Shown: positions 33,925 through 45,315, counted from the stretch's first letter. The stretch is 64,000 nt of DNA from Colocasia esculenta (GCA_014218235.1 CM024759.1:4790712-4854711); one strand, 5' to 3'. Program-made: numbers and translations. Notes: generated by a model not told the origin, from the letters alone.

Positions 33925-36900
33925 CTAAGATGAACAGAATACAAAGGTACGGCTAAATGCCGAAAGTACAGAACTGGGGATATTTGGGTGATCCCATATG
34001 CCATTGGCATTAGAAATGACAACAAATTGTGCTAAAGAATGGGCAAAGCTAGTAACAACTCGAGATGAATAAGAGATTTTAATGTTCTGGTTTAGAGCAA
34101 GCAGGTGCTTGCAATCTTCAACTACTGTGCTACATTTCCAGAGAAAGCAATTGGGATTGTTGATGGCTTGAACAACATTTCTTGCATCACACATTATATG
34201 AGCACTAACGTGTAGTTCACTAGCCCACTTAATACCTTCAAAAATAGCAAGGGCCTTAGCTTCAGCAGGAGAGTTTGCTGAGGTAGAGGAAGATTTGCAC
34301 TGTTTAACTCCCTGATTCTGATCAATAAGTACCAGACCGTGGTGGCAACATCACCTTTAAAAGCTGCGTCCACAAGAAGAGTGACTTCATAATGTCTATC
34401 AGTTCTTGGTTGAATGATAGGTCTCTGTATCAAATTGTAATCCTGCCTCCTCAAGTTGTAGCATGTAGCAATGTCATGTTGGATTCTGGCCAGGATACAT
34501 TTTGGGTCTAACTGCCTATGCTCAAACACCAATGTGCATCTTGCTTTCCATAGGTTCCACATGATTGCAAAAGCTTGGACAATGAATCTATAATCATGAT
34601 TAGAAGAAGCATAAGGGAGCTCAGCCCAATCCATGATCCTATCCTCCAGGGACTTGATATGTTCATCCACTTTGTATCTGAGATTACTGGCAAACCATAT
34701 GATTCTGGCATGGCAACAGTTGAAGAAAAGGTGATCAATAGTTTCTTCATACTTCAAGTAAATTAGGCAAAATTTGCTGATATCCTGGCTAAACCTGGCA
34801 AGCCTGGCATGAGTGGTAACTGGTAAGAGCATTAGTTAAAGCCTTCCAAATAAAGGTAATGACCCTCGGAGGGACCTCATTAGAAAGCTTAGGTGCCATA
34901 AAACCATCCAGACATTATGAACATAAGAAGAGGCTGGAGAAGGTCTACAATCACAGAGATATCTATAGGCCGATTTAGTATTCAGCTGGCCATCTTGGGT
35001 TTTAGACCAAAACAGAATGTCACAGTTACTGTTGGAGGCCTGGGGGATTCTGATTTTCAAGATAGCTCTCTTATCTTGATCCTAAAAAATTTGGCTAATG
35101 AGATTTTCATTCCACTGCCCATTGACAATCAACTCAGCAACAGAAGTAGGCAATTGTCCAAAGTAGTCTGCTCGAGGAACCAGAGGATTCAATTTCTCAG
35201 GGTTCCATTTGTCATGCCAAATGTTGATATTAAACCCCATCTTGACCACCCATGCGCACCCTTGTTTTAGATGCTCTCTAACAGACATGATAGAATGCCA
35301 AACAGATGATACATTGCTTTTCTCCTTGATGTGCCAAAAAGACTGGGATTTACAATACTTTGCTCTCAAAATTCTAGTCCAGAGACCAGTATAGTCACTT
35401 AAGAACCTCCAAGTCAACTTCATGATAGCTGCCATATTAAAGAGATGTAAATCTCTAAAGCCCAAACCACCATAGAATTTGGGTCTTTACATCTTGCTCC
35501 GGGCTAGAAGAGGACTTTTCTGAGATCCTTCTCTAGCTCCTCACCAGAAATTCCTTTGAAGTCTATGAAGAGTCTTGATTATTCCTTGAGGGATCAGGAC
35601 AGTATTCATCACATGAACAGGAATAGCACTTAAGATTGACTTGATGAGGACAGTCTTCCCAGCTGAATTCAGCTGAAATTCAAGGTGTTAGCTTTCCATT
35701 TGTTCAATCTTTTTCTGCACTTGTCCTCAAGAAAAAGGAGTTGTTCCTTTTTATTTCTCCCAATAAGTAGGGGGGTTCCAAGATAGAGAGTATTGTGATT
35801 TAGGTGGAACCCAGGGAATTGTTTAAGGTGGTTCTGAAGAAATGAGGATGTATTCCTGTTTAAGAGAATCCCAGATTTCTGCATATTGATCTCTTTCCCT
35901 GACCAACTTGCAAACTTCTGAATTGTAGCTTTCATAGCCATGAGTTGCTGTTCAATAGCTTTGCCAGAGACCATGATATCATCTGCATAAAGGACATAAG
36001 TGACAGTTGGGGCCTGTGAATTGAGCTTGAATCCAATGTAATTCCTTGCATCTACACCATTGGCAAATAGAGTGGACAGGGCTTCCATAGAAAGAGTGAA
36101 AATATAAGGTGATAATGGGCACCCTTGTCTAATTCTTCTCGATGGCCTAATACACCCAATGGCCTCACCATTAAAATTGATTGAATAAGAGACAGAGGTG
36201 ATACATTGCATAATCAGACTTTGGCTTTTCTGAGAGAATCCATGTTTTTCCAACATACATTGAATGAATGACCATTCCAATTTGTCATATGCTTTAGAGA
36301 GATCAATTTTAAGACCAAAAACACCTGTTTTACCCCCTTTAACATGCACGGAATGAATTAGTTCCCGAACAGTAACAATGCTATCCGTGATTTGATACCC
36401 GGGGATGAAGGCACCTTGATTGATTGAAATGAGGTCCTTTAGCAGTGGCTTCATCCTATTAGCAAGAATTTTAGCAATGATTTTGTAACAAATATTGCTA
36501 AGACTAATAAGTCTAAAATCAGCAACTCTGGAAGCATGATGATTTTTTGGAATAAGGGTGGTTAATGTGTGATTAATACCCAAAGGAAGGCATCCAGATT
36601 GAAAGAAAGATGTGACAAGGTTAACAATATCCTCCTCGACAATATCCCAGTGGAAGTGAAGGAAATAGGCAGTGATATCATCTGGGCCAGGGGATTTGTG
36701 AACAGGGAGGGAAAACACCACATCAGCAATTTCTTTTGAGGTAGGAATTTGGCATAGAAAGTCGTTGTCTGCCAAGGAAACAGATTTGTTTCTGAAATGA
36801 AAATCAGGGGGGATCTGGGCAGGGTACGAAGTAGAGAATAACTCTTGGAAATAGTGAATAAAATGAGCTTTTATAACATCACTATTACCTGTCCATTCCC

Positions 36901-38037
36901 CTGAAGGCATCTGAATCCAAGAAATAAAATTAGCACTTCTTCTATTGGTTGCACTGATGTGATAGAATTTAGTACATCTGTCCCCTTCCTTAAGCCAGTG
37001 AGTATTGGCCCTCTGCTTCCAAAATAGATCTTCCTGAATGTATAAACTTTCCAATTCTTTGCTTAACTGCAACTCTTCTTTAATCAGGGAGTGTGAGATG
37101 GGTTGCTTGCTACTCCACCCAAGTTGATTTATAATATCTTTGATGCGCCCATAAGGATTAGGACAATTTTTCTGTTTCCACCTCATTATCTGAGTCTGCA
37201 AATTATCGATCATATTCCCATAGTTATCTGCCAAATTGCTTCCATTTCCCCAACAGGATCTGACAATATCTAAAAACTGAGGTTTGCTGAACCATATGTC
37301 ATCTATTCTAAATATGTTTCTGCGCTTCTTTCTAAAACCCACAGTGTCAATCAGTGTAGGACAATGATCTCTGAATAGTCTAGGGAGGTGATAAACAGTA
37401 GCACAGGGAAATTCATGTCTCCAATCACAATTGACCATCACTCTATCCAGTCTTTCTCTTATATGAAATTTGACATTTCTTCTATTTGTCCAAGTGAACA
37501 GTGGGCCCTGAAAACCCAAGTCAATGTGCCCTAGATTGCAAATGAAGTTATTGAAATGACTAATAGCTTGTTGTCTCACTCTAGCTCCTCCCTCTTTCTC
37601 CTTCTGGTTAGTGACAGAATTAAAATCCCCCAAAACAATGAAGGGAGCCTGAATTTGAATCATATACTTCTGAATATCCGCCCACAGTTGATTTCTTTTG
37701 GCAGCAATGGTGGAAGCATACACACAAACAATGTACCAAACCAACCCTTTATCATCATCATCAACTTCCAGCACAATCCAATTTGGATGGGACCAGTTTA
37801 CAGATATGTTCATGTCATCTTTCCACCATACACATAGACCACCAGCCTTACTAATCGCATTTTCAATATGGTAGGAGTTAATGTTCCTAACAACAGAAAT
37901 TGCTTCACGTGATGAGTATTACTTTTAGTTTCCGATAAAAAACAGATATCATTATTAAGGGAGTGGGTTAACAGGTCAATGAATCCTTTAGTAGAGGCCC
38001 CACACAAACCTCTATAGTTCCAAGAAAGGATCTTCAT
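33925..38037 (-). pseudogene. LINE copy B ORF2, endonuclease/RT/RNase H
   Basis: It starts MKILSWNYRGLCG at 38037. A frameshift near 37820 leads into a 714-codon open frame (37813-35669) with GDFNSV, the RT signature KIDLSKAYDKLEWSF, RQGCPLSPYIF and the catalytic YADDIMVSG. Zf-RVT-like pieces follow at 35465-35082 and 34832-34500. An RNase H begins LVDAAFKG near 34380 and ends at 33925. The long intact central frame shows it is younger than copy A. Frameshifts near 35660 and in the 3' third disable it. Confidence 0.9.
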
Positions 38038-38279
38038 TTTGAACTTTGGGCCCGGTCCAGGCCGGCTGCCTCCACATTCTTTGGACTAAGGGATTCATCT
38101 ATGTTATTTGCTATCAGCACAATGGTATTATTCTTCCTCATGGCACGAGCTCTAGCCTTATCCTTCATGTTCCTGATTTTCATTCCTGGTGAAAAGTTGC
38201 ATTTCTTGACCTCAATTGGTAACTCACTAGTAGTTTCCACTGAATAATCAGTCTTGAGCTTCTTCCCTTTGTTTGGAGG

Positions 38280-39716
38280 CATGGAAGGAAGAATCGCCGG
38301 GATCGAGCCAGAATCGCTCGATCCCGGATCGGATCGACCCCCCAAGGACCGATTCCCCCTTGAAGCCCCCCAAAACCCCACATTTCCGGCTGGATCGACC
38401 CAACTCAGTAGGATCTGAGTTGGATCGCTCGAGTCGAACCGGGATCGATCGATCCCGGCTCGATTCAGTCGATCCAGACTGATCCAGGTCGATTCCCTCA
38501 GGCCACCTTCAGGATCCTCTTCAGGCAGGGTTGTCAGGATCTCCTTATTTACCTGAATATCATTTAAGTAAATGATTCATTTACTTAAGATATTACATGT
38601 AAATAAGGAAGTACCCCCCATTTGAATCTAATAAAAATATCAAAAAAATCATATCTCTTACCAATAAAAAGTCAACTCTCCCATCGAAGAAGAAAATCGC
38701 GATTTTGGTGATTTTAGCGAAATGCTAACTTTCTAATCTCTCGTAATTTAGTTTATCTAAAAATTTGATAATTCAAATAAACCACATGGAACACTAAAAA
38801 TTCAAAGTCCGGTAAAAAAAGTCAAACGTGCATGTGACTTCTCCAATGGAGCCACTCTCCTACTGACAGCACTTAGTCTGCTTGAGACCTCTCAGGATTT
38901 GGTCAAACTTAAGTTATCATCATCCAAACCTCTTAGAATTTGGTCAAATTGAACTACCATCACCCAACTCATGACACTCATGAGTTTGGGTGATGATAGC
39001 TTAGTTTGACCAAATCCTAAGAGGTCTCAAGTAGACTTAGTGCTGTCAGTAAGAGAGCGGCTTCTTGGAGAAGTCATATGCACGTTTGATTTTTTTTGTT
39101 GGACTTTAGATTTTTAGTATTTTATTAGACTTATTTGAATTATAAAATTTTAAATATGTCAAATTATGAGAGATTAGAAAGTTGCTACTTTGATAAAATC
39201 ACAAAAATTGCGATTTTCTTCTTGGATGGGAGAGTTGACTTTTTATTAGTAAGAGATGTGATTTTTTTAATATTTTTATTGGATTCAAATGGGGGATATT
39301 TCCTTATTTACATGTAATATCTTAAATAAATGAAACTACAAATTTTAACATTTACTTAAATGGTATTTATGTTAATAATACACTAAGTCTTTAATATTTT
39401 ATACTTTTCTTGTATTATTATAGTAGTAATAATACACAAAATCTTATGTTTCATATATTATGAATGCATGTATGATTGGTTTCTTATGCAAATATTAGTT
39501 CTTTCAATTTATCAGATTTTCCCTCATTTTTGCTGTTTTTTTCTATTTTTTCCTGAATTTTCCTGAATTTTTTCCCCAAAAAAACCATTTTATAAACTGG
39601 CCGATCCAGGATCGGCCAGACTTCCCTTGGATCCATGGGATCTTGCGATCCGATCCGATCCAGGATCGGATCGAGCCTGGTCGATCCCGATCCCGATTCC
39701 GATCCTGCCTTCCATG
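38280..39716. mobile_element. GATCGG-rich TIR element, copy 1 (1437 bp)
   Basis: The left end CATGGAAGGAAGAATCG and the right end, read on the other strand, CATGGAAGGCAGGATCG match at 15 of 17. They are flanked by TTTGGAGG at 38272-38279 and 39717-39724. Both subterminal regions are dense in GATCGG/CCGATC. A large foldback occupies the middle. There is no transposase. The superfamily is uncertain. Confidence 0.85.
38543..39376. repeat. Large foldback (inverted repeat) inside the GATCGG-rich element
   Basis: Arms of roughly 400 bp mirror about 38977, where CAACTCATG and CATGAGTT face each other. Outer landmarks CCTTATTTAC...TTACTTAA and their complements agree near both ends. The arms are diverged by point changes and one small insertion near 39335. 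It may be a foldback or MITE nested inside the TIR element, or its own internal part. Confidence 0.85.
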
Positions 39717-41300
39717 TTTGGAGGATCCCAGCACAATGTTCTTTTAGTCTTATCAATAGCCATAGTTGATGGGTTAGAAACAATTTGAATAGGAGCACTG
39801 ATTAGCATCTCATTAATGGCTCTGCCTGGTGGTTGAGGGTCCCTTCTAAACTTTAAAGGCTGGGGTTCAGATTGCAACTCAACAGTCATTTTGTCAGTGG
39901 CAGCAATCAAAGAGCACCTTTTAACCACTTGACAACCAGTGCTAACCTCCACCTGGGTAATTGGTTGAGTGCTAGTAGGAGAACCCTGGATGCTTGTCTG
40001 CTGGATAATACCTGGGTTTGACCAGAAGTTCTTAGTGACCTTTCCAGTCTCTCCTACTTTATTAGGTTGTTGCATCACATTAGTTGTCCTAACAGAGCTC
40101 TCTATGGCCAATTTATTACTGTCTCCCTGAGCAGCTTTATCAGTACCCGAACTGGAAGTGGAGATTGAAGCATTCAAACTTACACCTTTTTTCCAATGAG
40201 CAAATTTGCACTGGATGGCTTCCTCCATTTTCATTCTCAAGCCTGGTGAATTAATATGATGAATTTGTGTTCTGATCTTCATTAAATCTCCACATTTTCC
40301 GACCTCATGCCCTAGGCTTCCACAAAAAATACAAAATCTGGAGAGTCTTTCAAATGTGACTTGAAACTTCCTTATTGATCCATCTGATAGCTGAGCCTGA
40401 ACAAATTTGTTGAGAGGAATCATGGCATCAAACCTAACTTTTATGCGAGCAAAGTCACTCCAGTTACTCAGATTATCTGGTAATGGACTGTATGGAACTC
40501 CAATTTGAGCTGCAAGCTTCATAACTGCTTTTTCTGTCCAGTATTCTTCAGGAAGATTATAAATTTTCACTCACGTGTCTACATTTTTAGGCATGTAATT
40601 CATCGGAGAAGCATTTAGTCTTCCTCTTTCAATTAGGAGCACATCGTTATTGTATATCCATGGTGTTCTGCGACAGACCTTATCCACATCTTCCATTTCA
40701 CTGAACCTCACTATGAAATTATCAGAGTGGTAGTTAAGAAACCTCCACTCTCCTTTGGGGTTCCATAGCTTCCCAATCCATTCCTTAAGTCCAGCTGGTC
40801 TCACTCACCTCCTTCTCAGTAAGCACTTTGCAGATCACACTTAGTTTCCATCGTTCTTTCCCATCTGTATCATCTTGATCCAGCACAGTGACTGACCCCT
40901 CTGGTTCTTCGGACATCATTCTCTTAAAACTTTGTAGCATTTCTTCTTCATCTGGCTTCAGTTGTTGTTCTTCTTGAACCATGATGTCACCAGGGAGTGG
41001 ACCCGGAATAGTGATGGAAAAGCACACAACAACAGGAGAAAAGGACACAGAGTAAAAGCAGGAGGAAACACAAGAACAAGAAAGGGGGCGATCGAACAGA
41101 GCCGGTCCAAGGTAGCTAGGAGTTAAAGCACCAAGAGACAAGGGAGTAACAGTAAATACAAGAAAACAAATGGTGAAATATTTAACATATCCATTGGGGG
41201 TAGGAAAGGAGAACGGTAGCACCTGCTGAAGAAAATCCAAAGCCACTATTCTTGCTAATAGAAGTATAGAACTACTCGCCAACTGCACTGTAAGGACCAG

Positions 41301-41553
41301 AATGAAACCGAGCTGGTAAGAGGAAGGGAGGAGAAGGAGATGAACACAAAAGTTCCAACGAGATTCACCAGGTGAACTCGTTGGCTTTTCCAGCCAGCGC
41401 TCCGAGGAGACGATTAGCTGATAAAGGTAACTACATTCATGGTTTGAGAGAATCTATCATAGCAAGATTAAACAGATCGTTGCGTTGTCTAAGACTCTTT
41501 AAGTTTCTTATCCTCCATATTTCTTACCCTACTAAGTATTTTTGCATTCGCAG
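41301..41553. other. Unassigned stretch 5' of LINE copy B
   Basis: No recognised coding sequence. It ends in TTTTTGCATTCGCAG, a good 3' splice acceptor for the candidate exon that follows. Confidence 0.4.
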
Positions 41554-41748
41554 CTATATCGTGAGGTAGGTAAGGCTGTAGCCATACCAGTCGGGCGAGC
41601 TTTGGGATACATGTTGGGCATGGCTTGCCTGAAGCAGACCGGGGAAGAGCCTCTGATGGCTCTGCCTCCAAAGTTCCGTCGCTTTCACTTGCCCCAGCAT
41701 CAAGCAATCCGGGGTCCAAGACTGAGATGGTTCACATCTTTCCACTAA
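41554..41748 (+). other. Candidate terminal exon, unknown product
   Basis: After the acceptor TTTTTGCATTCGCAG an open frame reads LYREVGKAVAIPVGRALGYM, then GEEPLMALPPKFRR, to a stop at 41748. Its composition is protein-like, with Gly/Ala helix-like and Pro-rich parts. The other strand is also open across here (41489-41719), so the coding strand is not certain. I do not recognise the family, and no matching upstream exon joins in frame. Confidence 0.35.
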
Positions 41749-41824
41749 CACCCCCCTTTTCTTCTTTCTCTGGACCCAGATCCCATTCTTCCATGTATCA
41801 ATCTCAATAAAATTGATTTCATGG

Positions 41825-42043
41825 TCAATTGGTCATCCCTCTAGGAATCAGTTCAAGGCGAACCCTATCAAATTTTGTTTCAGCACTGCCTTCAGTGTCT
41901 GATCCTCCACTTTCACCAGACTCTGAATTGTGATGTTCATCAAATTTCATCTCTCCTAATATCATGGCACCTTGATTTTTGTAAACATGTATAAAGTGAC
42001 TGTTCTCTGAGGTGCATGATATCTCTGTGCCTTTTTTATTTTC
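41825..42043 (-). other. Candidate coding block without ATG at its start, unknown product
   Basis: A 73-codon open stretch on the minus strand runs from just after a TAA at 42046 to TGA at 41825. It includes GAMILGEMKFDEHH and an acidic run, SESGESGGSDTEGSAE, ending LELIPRGMTN. Composition resembles a last exon. There is no recognisable family and no clear acceptor. Confidence 0.25.
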
Positions 42044-42048
42044 TTATG

Positions 42049-42050
<2 letters not shown>

Positions 42051-42090
<40 letters not shown>
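42051..42090. repeat. (AT)n microsatellite
   Basis: Twenty AT dinucleotides. Confidence 0.97.
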
Positions 42091-42094
<4 letters not shown>

Positions 42095-42402
42095 CTTAGA
42101 AAGCTAATTATTCGAGAATCTTTCTCGAATTTGCATTTGCACCTCTCTCTTATGGATATAAAATGTCTTCAAAGGCCTTACTGAGTAGGGGTTCCCAACC
42201 CACAGCCCACTGGGGTCCCCAATGAAGTGAGTGATCCCATCTAGTGGGTCATAGATGGGTAAGATTTTTGCGACTGATATGTAAAAATTCCCTAAGAAGA
42301 AGTCTAATCTGTATATACCATATCAATCAATTCATTTTCAATATAATGTTTTATATCAAGAACGATGATTCAAACATATCAAATGAGACATAATTTGCAC
42401 AT
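42091..42402. other. Unassigned AT-rich stretch
   Basis: No gene or element seen, apart from the left target duplication of the SINE at its end. Confidence 0.5.
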
Positions 42403-42563
42403 GAGGAGTGGCTCAATTGGTTTGGCACTCTACTGTACACCAGGAGTTCAACTTCCAACGATAGCAAATTTGCAAGGTTAAGAAAATTTCTAAGGATGTT
42501 GCGAAGGGTTTAACCCCCCATGATGTAATAGGTTAGTATTTCAATTATTTTGTTAGAAAAAAA
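42403..42563 (+). mobile_element. tRNA-derived SINE, about 161 bp
   Basis: It begins GAGGAGTGGCTCAATTGG, containing a pol III A box (TGGCTCAATTGG). GAGTTCAACTTCC about 30 bp on is a plausible degenerate B box. It ends in a poly-A run. ATGAGACATAATTTGCACAT precedes it and ATGAGACATAATGCACAT follows: a target duplication of about 18-20 bp with a 2-base gap. Confidence 0.85.
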
Positions 42564-42960
42564 AATGAGACATAATGCACATGGCCCATACAATGAGGAA
42601 TGTCACACTTATATAAATTAAATTAACGTAAAGTTTTGTATTATATCATGTTATGAAGAAAATCATAATCTAATGCACATATCATACTTTTTCGTGGATA
42701 ATTTCTTAACATTGTACAAAAATGTCAAGAAACATAAAATCTCCCCTAGCATACTTAAGACAACTCCTTGATATTGTGCAGAAACATTAGAAACCATATA
42801 AACCTTTGACTGAATGTGGGACAACTCATTGACGGAGTTTGGATCCAGTACACAGCCCACTTACCAAACTTAGTAGTGTAGGGCGATAACTCGGCCACTG
42901 TCTGTCATTTACCTCGCTGTCCCTGTTGTTTGCCTCATTGGAGCACCGCCCTCATCAATG
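42564..42960. other. Unassigned stretch after the SINE
   Basis: AT-rich, then more GC-rich from about 42880 as the candidate exon approaches. No element ends recognised. Confidence 0.4.
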
Positions 42961-43419
42961 ACGAGTTGTCACCCACAACTCCCTCTCCGTGACAGAGTTG
43001 TGGAGTACCGCCCAAGATAATGCTTCGTCCTTGATTGCCTTCATTAGGCGCGAATCCGGAGGCATGTTCAACAAATGCAATTCACCCTCTGTCGCATCCA
43101 CACTTTTTGCGAAGGCACGCTCTTACGTCATCTCCACCATGCCATCCTCGGGGCCAACCTCTACTCTCAAGCATGGAAGACAGGATTGAAATCGGTTCGG
43201 ATTGGAGCTGATCCGATCCGGATCGGGCTGATCCTAGTTGAAAATCGGCCTAGATTGGTCAGAATCGACCTATCTGGTCTGGATCGGCCATGGCGGATCC
43301 AATCCGGGATCGACCGATCCAGGACCGATCCCAACGATTCTGCATTTCATGCTAGTCTCAAGTGTTCCGTCTCTACTATGAACAACTGAATTTTGTAGAT
43401 CATGCCATTATATCTCAAG
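42961..43419 (+). pseudogene. Exon of an unrecognised gene, split by a TIR element
   Basis: A frame reads ARIRRHVQQMQFTLCRIHTF, then CEGTLLRHLHHAILGANLYS up to the insertion. With the 180-bp element and one target copy set aside it continues FRLYYEQLNFVDHAIIS to a consensus donor, CAAG|GTAAGG, at 43419/43420. The left target copy keeps the Tyr codon (TAC); the right has TAG. Upstream TAA and TAG codons in the same frame look like former Gln codons. The steady polar/hydrophobic pattern suggests a real protein, but I cannot name it. Confidence 0.5.
43172..43351. mobile_element. GATCGG-rich TIR element, copy 2 (180 bp)
   Basis: It starts CATGGAAGACAGGATTG and ends, on the other strand, CATGAAATGCAGAATCG, like copy 1. 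It is filled with GATCGG/GATCC motifs. It is flanked by CTACTCTCAAG (43161-43171) and CTAGTCTCAAG (43352-43362), an 11-bp duplication with one difference. Confidence 0.82.
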
Positions 43420-43730
43420 GTAAGGGAATCTTGCATTTCCCTGTAGTTCATAGATATGTTAAACTTTTGTTTCATTTACTGCATGTACTCTTGTGGTTAT
43501 AAAAGGTATTTAATTTCATAAAACAAATCAACAATTAACATACTTGTATGGTTTTACTCACTGTTGAAACCTCCTACTTGGAATAAGTCATATGCGATGT
43601 TAAACCTTTAGAAGGAATCCCATAGAAGATCTTTTACAAGCAACCCTAAATTCTAAACTCAATTGGATTGAGTTTCTTTTTTGTATCTTCATGAAGTAGA
43701 ATACCCCTAATATCCCTAAAAAAACCCAAA
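43420..43730. other. Unassigned stretch, possibly an intron
   Basis: AT-rich sequence following the donor at 43420. No other signal. Confidence 0.4.
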
Positions 43731-43734
43731 AGAA

Positions 43735-44600
43735 AGGAGAGAACTAGGATTGGTATCACCCTACGTCCAGGGTTTCTTTGAAGACGATGAATCTTTGAAG
43801 ATTTGGGGCTGGAGGTGGCATCGCCCTCCATTGGCGAATTTTTAGAGCCATTTAGAAAGAAGGGCCTAATTTGAAGTCCTTCATGTTTCTGATGCCTAGA
43901 CTTCCATTTCCTTGCTTCTATAAACTCTCCCCAAACATATATGCTGCCATCCTCTGAGACAATCACCAATGCCATGCCAAAAGATTCTGCATTGAATAGC
44001 CTTTAGATTTGTAGCTACAGGATCCTAAAAAAGGACAAGAAGTATATGGGAAGATGTGATAGTACCGACTTGCACGAGACTAATCTTCCACTATAAAATA
44101 GGAGTTTGCTTTTCATCCTGCCAATATTGAGTTAAATCTCTGAATAATATGAGCCCAGTCCCTATGATGAATTGCTCCCAATGAAAAGGGATGTATGCTG
44201 AATAGGATCTTGTCATTCGCATACTTAATATTTATAACCTGGTCATTGCCTGAAACCCCTGATGAACCTTGCTGACTCTGCCCTGATCCATATCTTGCTG
44301 AGAAGCTGACACGTGAACAATAAAAGAGGGGACATGGGGTCACCCTGCCCAAACCTCTCCCACTATAGATATACCTTGATGGCTCACCATTTATCAAAAC
44401 TGCAAATCTTGCTACTGTAATGCAAGCCCTGATCCACTTAATCAACTTGTCATCGAAATTTATGAGGGACATCGCATGGAATAGACAGTCCCATCTCACC
44501 TTGTCGTAGACCTTTTTAAAATCAAGTTTAGCAATTAGACCCTTGTTGAACCAAAAAAATAGCAGCATGCAAATCCTAAACCAAGGCTATGGCCACTGGA
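43735..44600 (-). pseudogene. LINE ORF2 fragment (copy C, different family)
   Basis: On the minus strand KLDFKKVYDKVRWD and the later RT segment with IKYANDKILF (a decayed YADD box) mark an RT. Past frameshifts and stops, FWHGIG and ALLSKWL match the usual post-RT region of plant L1 elements. The segment runs into the 5' side of the Ogre-like LTR near 44600. It is old and heavily mutated. Confidence 0.75.
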
Positions 44601-44739
44601 TAAAGGTTTCAGAAATTGGTGTATTCAAGAAAAGGAAAATAGAGAAAAGGGATGGACGGGGTCGATGGCCTTCCATTTGGTGTTTTGGACAAAAAGATGA
44701 AGAAGGGGGGAGAGGGATTCCTGTAGAAGTCCGGTCACC

Positions 44740-45060
44740 CCTCTCTTCCTCAGCCGCTGCTTGCAGAAGACAGGGAGAGAAGGTTGGGGTCCCTGCTGAG
44801 GGTCCCCCTGCCCGCGGCTGCCGCCTGGGCCCAGCGCCGCCGCCGCTGCCTCCTCCCTTCGCCGGTGCCGCTGCCTCACGCAGCCGCTCCTGCCTGCATC
44901 CAGCGCCGGCGCCGCCGGCCACCCCCGCTCGCCCGCGCCGCTGCTGCTCAAGGCCGCCACCGGCCTCCCTTCGCCGCCGCTGCTGCCCGGCGCCGCCGCC
45001 GCTACCTCCGCCCTTCGCCACCGCCGCTGCCGGTTCCTGGCGCCGCCCCTCCCTAGCTGC
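44740..45060. repeat. CCG-rich low-complexity block in the Ogre-like LTR
   Basis: CGCCGCCGCTGCC-type sequence that keeps several frames open on both strands (90-210 codons) without resembling a protein. Strongly GC-rich in an otherwise AT-rich neighbourhood. Confidence 0.7.
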
Positions 45061-45307
45061 GCCGCCGTCGGGAAGGAAGGAGGAGGAGGGCCTCGAAGGT
45101 TTCCCCTCTCCCCTGCTCTGTTTCGCAGAGCTAAACCGGGAAAGGGCCAAAGAAAGAATGGCAAGGGGAAATTAGACAAAAATGAAAGAAGCAGGGGTTA
45201 AACTGCAAATACGCGACTTAAAAATTGCGTAAAACCCCCTGGACAAACGTGCAGACCCCCGGGGAGGGTGCGCAAACCTTCCGGCCGGGCGTCTTTTGCC
45301 CAACCAC

Positions 45308-45315
45308 TATATAAG
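45308..45315 (+). promoter_or_regulatory. TATA box of the Ogre-like LTR
   Basis: TATATAAG in the context CCACTATATAAGAAGCCC, followed by a GC-rich putative start region. It fits the LTR promoter position. Confidence 0.6.

Larger units (their letters stand above)
38034..40982 (-). pseudogene. LINE copy B ORF1, split by a TIR element
   Basis: An ATG at 40982 starts MVQEEQQLKPDEEEMLQSF. After a frameshift near 40800 come the DUF4283-like motifs RPAGLKEWIGKLWNP and CRRTPWIYNNDVLLIERGR. A TGA lies at 40571, then VKIYNLPEEYW and a complete knuckle, CIFCGSLGHEVGKC. The frame reaches CWDPPN at 39717, is broken by the 38280-39716 insertion, and resumes as KGKKLKTD without loss if one target copy is removed. 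Its stop overlaps the ORF2 start as ATGA. Confidence 0.87.
33875..41300 (-). mobile_element. L1-type LINE (copy B), nearly full length, with an internal insertion
   Basis: On the minus strand, ORF1 and ORF2 lie in L1 order. The 3' end is an A-rich tail (T-rich on plus, about 33878-33898). A 1437-bp TIR element (38280-39716) splits ORF1. It has the same family architecture as copy A, including the ATGA overlap between ORFs. The 5' end near 41300 is approximate and no target duplication was resolved. Confidence 0.87.

Noticed and set aside
17459..41300. The two LINEs flanking the DRB palindrome as part of the inverted duplication
   Set aside because: They face inward symmetrically, but their proteins are only about 60% alike and the sequence between LINE and arm does not match on the two sides.
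42403..42480. Possible tRNA gene
   Set aside because: The A box is good, but no cloverleaf closes, and the target duplications plus poly-A tail show a SINE.
43646..43975. 109-codon minus-strand frame
   Set aside because: It is a shadow of the decayed LINE copy C, whose own frame here gives FWHGIG and ALLSKWL.
44543..45179. 184-210 codon frames on both strands
   Set aside because: CCG-rich low-complexity sequence in the Ogre-like LTR; Pro/Ala/Arg runs with no domain.
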